A DNA stretch of 64,000 bases, from the NCBI RefSeq assembly GCF_009857815.1, contig NZ_WVVW01000001.1, forward strand, positions 744,001-808,000, read 5' to 3'. Below, piece by piece: positions 43,263 through 50,057 of this stretch. Numbering within the stretch: the first letter of the stretch is position 1; each line of letters starts with the position of its first letter. Origin of the DNA: Pseudomaricurvus sp. HS19 (lineage in GTDB: Bacteria; Pseudomonadota; Gammaproteobacteria; Pseudomonadales; Cellvibrionaceae). Made by a program: the position numbers and the translations under genes. The notes beneath the pieces were generated by a model that was not told the origin of the DNA, did no database searches, and was given only the letters and a program-made list of their open reading frames with translations.

Positions 43263-43272
43263 GTATTTGGCG
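43263..43272 (-). promoter_or_regulatory. CGCCAAATAC leader motif, copy 3 (B1)
   Basis: CGCCAAATAC on the coding strand, 15 bases before the B1 ATG, followed by the GAGAGG Shine-Dalgarno. Confidence 0.45.
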
Positions 43273-43345
43273 CTCATTCGGGGTCCATATTCCGGGACCA
43301 GGGCGCGTGGTGGCTATCAAATGTGCTGTCGATCTTAGTTAAAAT

Positions 43346-43356
43346 CAACAGTGTTG
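43346..43356. promoter_or_regulatory. CAACAGTGTTG operator, site 3 (B1)
   Basis: Exact copy of the 11-bp palindrome-like element, 98 bp upstream of the B1 start. In the 314-bp gap 43248-43561 I see this site, the leader motif and the R4 terminator, but no gene. Confidence 0.55.
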
Positions 43357-43498
43357 TCTACTCTGGATGCTGAGCCCCGCCCTGCACCCCCGCCAACCGC
43401 GGCCTCCGGGAAGAATTGTAGACCCCAATGGGACTTCCGGGTTCTTAACCACCCCGGTTCCCAACCCACCCATTAGCCAATATCCAACCCCCTGAAAC

Positions 43499-43527
43499 GC
43501 AAAAACCCACCCCCTCACGGGGATGGG
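43499..43527 (-). terminator. Terminator after R4
   Basis: On the minus strand CCCATCCCC-GTGA-GGGGGTGGG (one bulge) is followed by TTTTTGC, 35 bp past the R4 stop. Confidence 0.7.
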
Positions 43528-43561
43528 CTCTGGCCTGCGACCGTCAGCCAGGCTGGGGCGA

Positions 43562-44950
43562 TTATTCCATTTCCCGCGGCACACCGGTCCCCATGTAGTA
43601 GGCCAGCATGCGGTGCAGGTTGGTGACCTTCTTCTCCTGGTGGGGATTGGGCAGGTTGCCGCGGAAACCGCGGGACTTGAGGCCCTTCTGCACCTCCACC
43701 ATGTTGGAGATGTCCTGGGCAATCACAAACGGCCACTGCTCCGGGTCCTGCTCGGCATGGATCCACTCGGTCTGCGGCTCCTCGCCCTCGGGGAACAGGT
43801 CCAGCGCCACCGCCTCGTAGATGCACTTGTCAGGGTCGGTGCCATAAGGACGAACCCGGTAATAGAGCCCGAAGGTGGGCCCTGGAATGATATTGAAGTT
43901 GGGGAAGATGCTTAGGGCCAGGCCAGCATCCGCCATCTGCTTCTCGGAGATCTCCGGCCAGATGACGCCCCGCTCCGCATCTACCTTACGGGCCTTGTCC
44001 AGCCAATAGTGGTGCACCTCGCTGGCCGGAGTACCTTCAGGCAGTTCATCCACCAGGGTCTGCGCGGTTTTCACCAGGGTTTCACTGGTGCTGGCACCAA
44101 TGGTGTCCCAGTACTCCTGCTGCATCTGGGCGATGGAGACACGGGGATCTGCACCTTTGGCGGCCCGGTGCACACTGTTGTCGGACGATGAGGTGTCACC
44201 ACCCTTGCGGGTATCGAAACCGGTGTTGCCATGAAACCCCAGCGCCTTGCTGTAGGCATAGTAATCACCGTACTTGCTCAGCTGCGGATGGGTAGCGGCC
44301 ACATGGTAGGGCTCCAGAAAGGCCTCCAGTGCCACTTTCCAGTTGCACTCAAAGATACCGAACTGGCGGAAGCGGTAGCGCATCTTGTCGAACTGGAACG
44401 GATCCATCAGGCTGGCCACCGGCTCCAGGTATTCACGCAGCGGGCCGGCCTGGGGATCCATATTGATCCAGATCCAGCCGCCCCAGGTGTCCACTTGCAC
44501 CGAGGTCAGGCAGGTATTGTTTTCATTAAGGGCACCTTTCCAGTCATCCTTGTCGTGGATATAGGTGGCCTGGCCTTCCAGGTTGAACGTCCAGCCGTGG
44601 TAGTTACAGAAGAAACCGGGGTGCTCGCCAGCCTGGTCTTTCTTGCCCACCGCCTGGTTGGCACCGGCCGGCGTGGAAACCAGCTTGCGGCCGCGGTGCG
44701 GACAGACGTTGTGGTAGGCCTTGATGCTCTCGTCGGTGGAACGGACGATGAGGATAGAATCGGTACCGATGTCGTAGGTGATATAGCTGCCCACATCGGG
44801 GATCTCTTCCACCCGACCGGCAATCTGCCACACCCGGGACCAGAGTTTGTCCCCTTCGGCTTCGGCGTAATCTTTTGAAATGTAGGCTTCGGCGGGATAG
44901 ACCAGTGGCTCGTCCAGCAGTTCAGCGGGAATCAGCGTGTTGTTATCCAT
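43562..44950 (-). CDS. Rieske non-heme iron oxygenase alpha subunit (R4)
   Basis: 462 residues from ATG 44950, preceded by AGGAG at 6 bases; longer in-frame starts lack family character. Rieske ligands C83, H85, C115 and H118 (29-residue spacing, the longest of the five); iron site EPYHVAATH with H216 and H221; bridging residue E213. Paralogue of R3 in a repeated BVMO-Rieske module. The leader carries CGCCAGATAC. No beta subunit or redox partner. Ends at a terminator before B1. Confidence 0.9.
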   Translation of the reverse strand: MDNNTLIPAELLDEPLVYPAEAYISKDYAEAEGDKLWSRVWQIAGRVEEIPDVGSYITYDIGTDSILIVRSTDESIKAYHNVCPHRGRKLVSTPAGANQAVGKKDQAGEHPGFFCNYHGWTFNLEGQATYIHDKDDWKGALNENNTCLTSVQVDTWGGWIWINMDPQAGPLREYLEPVASLMDPFQFDKMRYRFRQFGIFECNWKVALEAFLEPYHVAATHPQLSKYGDYYAYSKALGFHGNTGFDTRKGGDTSSSDNSVHRAAKGADPRVSIAQMQQEYWDTIGASTSETLVKTAQTLVDELPEGTPASEVHHYWLDKARKVDAERGVIWPEISEKQMADAGLALSIFPNFNIIPGPTFGLYYRVRPYGTDPDKCIYEAVALDLFPEGEEPQTEWIHAEQDPEQWPFVIAQDISNMVEVQKGLKSRGFRGNLPNPHQEKKVTNLHRMLAYYMGTGVPREME

Positions 44951-44963
44951 GACCATCTCCTGA

Positions 44964-44973
44964 GTATCTGGCG
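44964..44973 (-). promoter_or_regulatory. CGCCAGATAC leader motif, copy 4 (R4)
   Basis: CGCCAGATAC on the coding strand, 13 bases before the R4 ATG and directly before the AGGAG. Confidence 0.45.
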
Positions 44974-45024
44974 AATTATTATCAGGCTCATCGGCCTGCA
45001 TTATTTTAATGGAGAGACATATTG

Positions 45025-45057
45025 AAGCGCCGGCACAGGCTTCCTGCACCGGCGCTT
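45025..45057. other. Stable hairpin between B2 and R4
   Basis: AAGCGCCGG...CCGGCGCTT with inner CAGG/CCTG pairs. T-run only on the plus strand, where no gene ends; on the minus strand it may stabilise the B2 message or partly terminate it. Confidence 0.5.
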
Positions 45058-45073
45058 TTTCAGCAGCGCTCGG

Positions 45074-46921
45074 TTATTTCAGCTCCAACCCTTTCAGGTC
45101 ACCATCATTGCGCCAGTCTTCCAGCATCTTGATGAAGGCATCCCAACCCGGGCCATAGACCTCACCGAGATAGAAGCGGTATTTCTCGTTACCGTTCTCA
45201 TCCACGTCTGGCTTGCCTTCGTTGTTGAAGTAGCTGGGCGTACATTCACGGATCCACTCAGTGCGATCCACTTCGGTATCACGGAAGTGCTGCACATAGG
45301 CCGCCTGCGCTTCAGCGGTGGGTTCGACGCTGGCGGCACCGCGGGCCTTGGTCTCCTTAATGATGTGCACGATGTGGCGCGACTGCTCTTCAAAGTTGTA
45401 GGTCAGGGTGGAGTTGAGGCCGCCCTGGAAGTAACCAATGAAGTAGGCATTGGGGAAGTTGGTGGTCATGATGCCGTGCAGGGTGGCATAGCCGCCGTTC
45501 CAGCGATCGTAGATGGATACACCATCGCGACCAACAAACTCGTCAAAGCCCCAGCGACGATCCAGGTCACTGGTTACCTCGTAGCCGCTGGCAAAAATGA
45601 TGCAGTCGACTTCGTACTCCTGGCCGTTGGCGATAAAGCCCTTCTCGGTCAGGCGCTCCACACCCTGGGTCTCCGATACATCGATCAGGTGCACATTGGG
45701 GCGGTTGAAAGTGTCGTAGTAGTTGTCGTTGGAGGTTGGGCGCTTGCACTGGTAGCGGTAATAAGGCTTCAGTTTTTCCGCGGTCTCCTTGTCCTGCACG
45801 ATGGCATCCACACGGCGGCGCAGGCGCTCCATCACGCGGAAATCCATAACATCACGCTCGGCGGCGTAACCTTCCATATCCGGATAGTAATCTTTCTCAT
45901 TGAATTCATCGGACAGGCGACGGTTCACTTCGGTCCAGATGTCCACAATCATATCCGGCTCACCGGGCTGATAACGCTCATTGGCACCACGGTGGAAGTT
46001 GGCGCGACGCTCAGCCTGCCAGCCTGGTTTCAGGGACGCTGCCCACTCAGGATCGGTCTCGGAATTGCGACGGGTATCCACACAGGATGGTGTGCGCTGC
46101 AGTACGTAGAAATCCTTGGAGTACTTGCCCAGGTATGGCACCAGCTGCACGGCAGTCGCGCCAGTACCCACCAGAGCCACACGCTTGTCTTTCAGCTTGT
46201 CCAGCACAGGGTTCTTCTCGCTGCCACCGGTGTAGTCATAATCCCAGCGCGCGGTGTGGAACATGTGACCTTTGAACTCACCGATACCAGGAATGCCAGC
46301 CAGCTTGGGAATGTTCAGCAAGCCGTTAGCCATAATGATGTGGCGACCGCGCAGCTCATCGCCTTGCTTGGTTTTGACAATCCAGCGGCTGCTCTCTGCG
46401 TCCCACTTGAGGCTGTTGATCATAGTGTGAAACAGCGCTTTCTCGTACAGATCAAACTTTTTGCAGATGGACTGGGCGTACTCGCGGATCTCGTAGCCTT
46501 CGGTGAATTTCTTCGACGGCATAAAGCCGGTCTCTTCCAGCATCGGCAGGTAGCAGTACGCATCGTTATCACACTGCAGGCCGGGGTAACGGTTCCAGTA
46601 CCAGACGCCGCCGAAGTCACCGGCGTGGTCGATGATGCAGAAGTCGTTGAGGCCTTCCTGACGCAACAGCACACCACTCAGAATGCCTGACCAGCCACCG
46701 CCGAGAACCACTACGTCCAGATCTTTCTTGACCGGAGAGCGGGGTGTAGTCGGGGTATAGGGGTCGCCCTCGTAGGTATAGGAGAACTCATCGACAGGCT
46801 TCACGTACTGGTCCTGGCCAGCCTTGGTCATGCGTCTGTCGCGCTCCTGCTTGTACTTCTCTTTCAGCGCAGGAATGTCAATTTCTTCAGCGGTAGGCAG
46901 ATCTACGTCGTAAAGAGTCAT
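45074..46921 (-). CDS. Type I Baeyer-Villiger monooxygenase (B2)
   Basis: 615 residues from ATG 46921 (AGAGG upstream; the 58-codon longer frame crosses the promoter and operator). N-terminal extension (EIDIPALKEKYKQERDRR), FAD motif GGGWSG (74-79), BVMO fingerprint FKGHMFHTARWD (216-227) and NADPH motif GTGATA (252-257). Very similar to B1 across its length, including PSKKF/YxxGYEI and the C-terminal YGPGWDAF. Same reaction class: ketone to ester or lactone. The promoter has the best copy of the CAACAGTGTTG operator (67 bp upstream). It stands upstream of R4. Confidence 0.92.
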   Translation of the reverse strand: MTLYDVDLPTAEEIDIPALKEKYKQERDRRMTKAGQDQYVKPVDEFSYTYEGDPYTPTTPRSPVKKDLDVVVLGGGWSGILSGVLLRQEGLNDFCIIDHAGDFGGVWYWNRYPGLQCDNDAYCYLPMLEETGFMPSKKFTEGYEIREYAQSICKKFDLYEKALFHTMINSLKWDAESSRWIVKTKQGDELRGRHIIMANGLLNIPKLAGIPGIGEFKGHMFHTARWDYDYTGGSEKNPVLDKLKDKRVALVGTGATAVQLVPYLGKYSKDFYVLQRTPSCVDTRRNSETDPEWAASLKPGWQAERRANFHRGANERYQPGEPDMIVDIWTEVNRRLSDEFNEKDYYPDMEGYAAERDVMDFRVMERLRRRVDAIVQDKETAEKLKPYYRYQCKRPTSNDNYYDTFNRPNVHLIDVSETQGVERLTEKGFIANGQEYEVDCIIFASGYEVTSDLDRRWGFDEFVGRDGVSIYDRWNGGYATLHGIMTTNFPNAYFIGYFQGGLNSTLTYNFEEQSRHIVHIIKETKARGAASVEPTAEAQAAYVQHFRDTEVDRTEWIRECTPSYFNNEGKPDVDENGNEKYRFYLGEVYGPGWDAFIKMLEDWRNDGDLKGLELK

Positions 46922-46958
46922 CGTTGGTAACCTCTCATCGGCTCGCGGCCATTTATTG

Positions 46959-46968
46959 GTATTTGGTG
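46959..46968 (-). promoter_or_regulatory. CACCAAATAC leader motif, copy 5 (B2)
   Basis: CACCAAATAC on the coding strand, 37 bases before the B2 ATG; one base off the CGCCARATAC consensus. Confidence 0.4.
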
Positions 46969-46987
46969 AACTTGTGAGCCTATAAAA

Positions 46988-46998
46988 CAACAGTGTTG
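46988..46998. promoter_or_regulatory. CAACAGTGTTG operator, site 4 (B2)
   Basis: Best copy of the element: AACAACAGTGTTGTT (46986-47000) has 7-bp perfect inverted arms around a central G. TetR- or MarR-type repressors bind sites of this size, but neither family is encoded in the window. Confidence 0.6.
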
Positions 46999-47101
46999 TT
47001 GACTTTGAAAGAGGCAAGTTGAGATATGTAGGGCTTGGTTGATTTGAGTCAAAAATGGGGGCTGTTGGCAGTTTAGTTGGGGGCGCGCACCCCAAAAGAT
47101 C

Positions 47102-47155
47102 GCCCGGGGGATAAGGTGAATTCCAGTGCAGCTGGAAGAGAGGCTGGTCTGGGCC
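47102..47155. repeat. Dispersed palindromic repeat, copy 2
   Basis: GCCCGGGGG..., inverted core AATTCCAG-TGC-AGCTGGAA, then GAGAGGCTGGTCTGGGCC; matches copy 1 at 25176. It lies in the 432-bp gap 46922-47353 between T3 and B2, which otherwise holds the B2 promoter and T3 terminator; no gene seen. Confidence 0.6.
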
Positions 47156-47278
47156 ACCGGGCTCCTACAACATGCACCGCCATCGTAGGAGCCCGGTCCC
47201 CCGGGCGATCCTTAACGCTCCATTTCCCCTGCCCACCCTAGCCCGGCAGCAAGGCCCGGATAACCGCAACACCAACGA

Positions 47279-47306
47279 AAAAGCCCGGACCTGAGCCCGG
47301 GCTTTT
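47279..47306 (-). terminator. Terminator after T3
   Basis: AAAAGCCCGG-N8-CCGGGCTTTT: 10-bp stem with T-run on both strands, 47 bp past the T3 stop. Confidence 0.82.
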
Positions 47307-47353
47307 CAAAGGACAAAGCAATTCGCCGCCAACAAACCCTCGGCGGCCACCCA

Positions 47354-48193
47354 TCAAACGATAGGCTCAACACCCGCAGTCTTGGTGCGGTGCAACAGAC
47401 GACCACAATCAGGATCATAAGGCATGGCGCGGTGCATGGTGCCGGTGTTATCCCAGATCACCGCATCACCCAGTTTCCACTCGTGGGCGTAATGGAACGG
47501 CTCGCTGGTAGCGAACTCACGCAGGCCGTGCAGCAACAACGCGCTTTCCATATCACTCACACCAATCACCCGCATCGCAGTGTTGCCCAACACCAGGGAT
47601 TTACGTCCTGACTGATGCGTCCACACCAATGGCAACTCCACCTCACCACGAGCCATATAGCCCTCCAGCTCCGCCTTGCTGGGCTCCGGAGTGTGATACA
47701 TGAGGGTGTTCCACATGGAGTGCTTGACCTTAAGGTTCTCGATCTGGTCCTTGGTCTCCTGTGGCAGCGCATCGTAGGCGGCGTAGGTGTTACAGAATTC
47801 AGTATTTCCACCCCAGGTCGGCAACACCTTGCTGCTCAGTACGGCTGCACCGATAGGCGCCTGATTCATGGTGCCGTCGATGTGCCAGTAAAGAGACCCT
47901 TTCAGGTAATCGCGGTTGGGGTTCTTCTCTTTGTCGAGGGAGATGTTAAATACTTTCTGCCCTTGGAGCTCCGGCATAAACTCGCCCAGCTGCTCGGTAA
48001 AGATTACCTGCTCATCATCGGTAAAATTGATTTCCGGCAGTACCAGCACGCCGCGCTGCTCCAGCAGCTCTCTGAGCTCGGGGCCCAGCTCACCACTCAA
48101 CAGCTCATCTTTGCTGTTAAGTACGCGGGCACCGATGTTGTCCGAGATATTTTCAACCTGCAGGGTCACTTTCTGTGTGGCTGCCATACTCAT
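47354..48193 (-). CDS. TauD/TfdA-family Fe(II)/2-oxoglutarate dioxygenase (T3)
   Basis: 279 residues from ATG 48193 (AGGAGAG 7 bases before). Iron ligands H104 and D106 (YWHIDGT) and H254 (MHRAMPYD), with the 2-oxoglutarate Arg in GRLLHRTK. Closest to T1. Two TCCG-type candidate GntR sites lie in its promoter region (48301 and 48418). Single-gene unit with its own terminator, between the amidohydrolase and B2. Substrate unknown. Confidence 0.9.
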   Translation of the reverse strand: MSMAATQKVTLQVENISDNIGARVLNSKDELLSGELGPELRELLEQRGVLVLPEINFTDDEQVIFTEQLGEFMPELQGQKVFNISLDKEKNPNRDYLKGSLYWHIDGTMNQAPIGAAVLSSKVLPTWGGNTEFCNTYAAYDALPQETKDQIENLKVKHSMWNTLMYHTPEPSKAELEGYMARGEVELPLVWTHQSGRKSLVLGNTAMRVIGVSDMESALLLHGLREFATSEPFHYAHEWKLGDAVIWDNTGTMHRAMPYDPDCGRLLHRTKTAGVEPIV

Positions 48194-48300
48194 AATTACT
48201 CTCCTGGATTCACCTGTTTTATTTGGGCTTTTATATCTGTGTATCTGCACTCAGCGGATCCGGTGCCTGCCCTCAACCAGCAGCAAGTCGCCAGCCCATT

Positions 48301-48310
48301 TTGTCCGTAC
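48301..48310. promoter_or_regulatory. TTGTCCGTAC site before T3
   Basis: Exact 10-mer shared with 14121 and 23126, 108 bp upstream of the T3 start. Confidence 0.45.
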
Positions 48311-48417
48311 TTTTTGCCTGACTGCGGCGTACGTAATTGACTGTCCCTGCAGTGTATTTAATGCAGGACACTCACTACCTTGACTCAAATCAACCAGCCT
48401 ATCAGCGGAAAGGTAAA

Positions 48418-48425
48418 GTCCGGAC
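48418..48425. promoter_or_regulatory. GTCCGGAC palindrome before T3
   Basis: Perfect 8-bp palindrome within AAGTCCGGACAC, 225 bp upstream of T3; related to the sites at 23055 and 23261. The 310-bp gap 48194-48503 holds these two sites and the amidohydrolase terminator, no gene. Confidence 0.4.
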
Positions 48426-48436
48426 ACATCTCTATA

Positions 48437-48475
48437 TAAAACAAAAAGGCGCTACAACCTCGCGATTGCAGCGCC
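48437..48475 (-). terminator. Terminator after the amidohydrolase
   Basis: On the minus strand GGCGCTGCAA...TTGTAGCGCC (one mismatch) is followed by TTTTTGTTTT. Confidence 0.75.
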
Positions 48476-48503
48476 CTCTTTCAGCGGATCAGCAGCCCGG
48501 TAA

Positions 48504-49817
48504 TCAGGCCACTTTCTCCTGCTTGGCGAACATCTTGACGATGTCACCAGTGGTAATGCGACGTGGTACTTCACCCTCTTCCAGAGGCGCACAGCCGCCG
48601 GAGGAGATAGGAGTGGTGTCTACGCCGTCAGCCTTGGCCTGGGCACGCAGGGCACCAACAGTCAGCTCTTCACGCTTGTAGCCCTTGAAGATGTCATGCT
48701 TCAGCCAGTTCATAGCGTTTTTGTGAGTGACCTTGTCGATCTGCTCATCGGTCAGGTTTTTAACGCCCTGCCACAGATATTCAGGTACTTCTGGCCACAG
48801 CGCATCAGAGTGAGGGTAGTCACACTCGTAAGCCACGTTGTCTTCGCCAATTTCACCCAGGTTCTTCAGGCCAAACAGGTCGTCTACAAAGCAGCTCATA
48901 AAGTGTCTCTTGAACACTTCACTTGGCTTCATGCCGCCAAAGGTAGAATGGGTCCAGGCGGTATGACGGGCATGACTGAAGTCAGCGCGCTCCATGAAGT
49001 AAGGAATCCAGCCGATGCCACTCTCGGACAGGGAGATCTTCAGGTCCGGGTAACGCAGCAGCGCAGACAGGTTGAGCCAATCCGCAGCACCCACATTAAT
49101 AGCCATTGGCATGGTGGTGATCCACGCTTCGATTGGCGTTTCATCGGAGGCGTGCGGTGCCGCGTTACCAGAGCCGATATGCAGGTTGATGGTCATATCG
49201 TTCTCGGCCAGCGCTTTCCACATTGGCTCCCAGTAAGGGTTGTGGATGCTGGGCAGGCCAATCTTGGTGGGGTTGTCGCTCAGGCTGACGTTGTTACAGC
49301 CCATCGCCTTAACGCGCTTGATCTCGGCTACGGTGAAATCCATATTCCAGGTTGGCAGCAAGGCACAGGCGATGAAACGGCTGCTGTCGTAGCCACACCA
49401 CTCCAGGATGTGCCAGTCGTTGTAGGCACGCAGGTGGGTGTAGGCCATATTCTTATCGGGCGCGCGGTGGAACAGGCGGCTGCCTTCAAAACCACCGATA
49501 CTGCCGAAGTTCAGGGAGCCGGCAATACCGTTCACGTTCATGTCGTCGATGCGGGCTTTCGGGTCGTAACAACCCTTGCGTACCTGCTCCAGCGACTGAG
49601 GCTCCATGCCGTACTCTTCGGGCGGGCGACCAACCACAGCGTTCAGACCCACTGAGGTCATGATCATGCCCTGGTAAGTCCAGTAGTCAGCACCGTTGCG
49701 CTGCTCAAACTGGGGGGCACTCTTCAGATCGTCACCAGACAGGTGCTTCTGAAACATATCTGGTGGCTCACTGATGTGGTCATCGACGCTGATGATCACC
49801 ATATCGTCCATTTGCAT
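48504..49817 (-). CDS. Amidohydrolase family 2 protein (metal-dependent hydrolase/decarboxylase)
   Basis: 437-residue TIM-barrel amidohydrolase_2 family protein. Metal-site candidates are D12 and H14 (VDDHISEP), H213 (NLHIGSG) and D333 (ECDYPHSD). Relatives include ACMSD-type decarboxylases and hydrolases of cyclic compounds; the long form with the DYPHSD motif is common in steroid, terpenoid and aromatic clusters. It may hydrolyse a lactone or decarboxylate a ring-cleavage acid. GGAGG precedes the ATG. It is divergent from R5 across 240 bp holding a CAACAGTGTTG-like site. Confidence 0.85.
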   Translation of the reverse strand: MQMDDMVIISVDDHISEPPDMFQKHLSGDDLKSAPQFEQRNGADYWTYQGMIMTSVGLNAVVGRPPEEYGMEPQSLEQVRKGCYDPKARIDDMNVNGIAGSLNFGSIGGFEGSRLFHRAPDKNMAYTHLRAYNDWHILEWCGYDSSRFIACALLPTWNMDFTVAEIKRVKAMGCNNVSLSDNPTKIGLPSIHNPYWEPMWKALAENDMTINLHIGSGNAAPHASDETPIEAWITTMPMAINVGAADWLNLSALLRYPDLKISLSESGIGWIPYFMERADFSHARHTAWTHSTFGGMKPSEVFKRHFMSCFVDDLFGLKNLGEIGEDNVAYECDYPHSDALWPEVPEYLWQGVKNLTDEQIDKVTHKNAMNWLKHDIFKGYKREELTVGALRAQAKADGVDTTPISSGGCAPLEEGEVPRRITTGDIVKMFAKQEKVA

Positions 49818-49866
49818 GGGGTATTCCTCCGGTTCGCGGTTATTATTTGATCAAATCACTGCTATT

Positions 49867-49877
49867 CAACAGTGATG
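49867..49877. promoter_or_regulatory. CAACAGTGATG, operator site 5
   Basis: 10 of 11 match to CAACAGTGTTG, 50 bp before the amidohydrolase and 180 bp before R5, next to a TTGATCAAATCA stretch. Confidence 0.4.
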
Positions 49878-50057
49878 ACCAATGATTCGCATGATTCCCG
49901 CTCTTGAACTTTGGGGCATTGACCTGGATCAAGGACTGGCATCAGCCCCGCCACCTAGGATGCACTCATCGGCGGGCCACCCGGGTAGGGGGAACAGTGC
50001 ACCGCTGGGCAATAACAGTTACCCCAAAGGCGGGTAACCCAAAAAAGGAAAAACCTT

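Noticed and set aside
41340-43373. Very long open frame antisense to BVMO B1 (about 677 codons on the plus strand)
   Set aside because: The minus frame has all BVMO motifs; the antisense frame is a by-product of GC-rich third positions and codes for nothing recognisable. The same holds for long antisense frames over R2, ACAD, TPP1 and B2.
41382-46921. Naming B1/B2 as cyclohexanone, steroid or 4-hydroxyacetophenone monooxygenase
   Set aside because: Motifs prove the BVMO class but not the substrate; the N-terminal extension alone does not define a subgroup.
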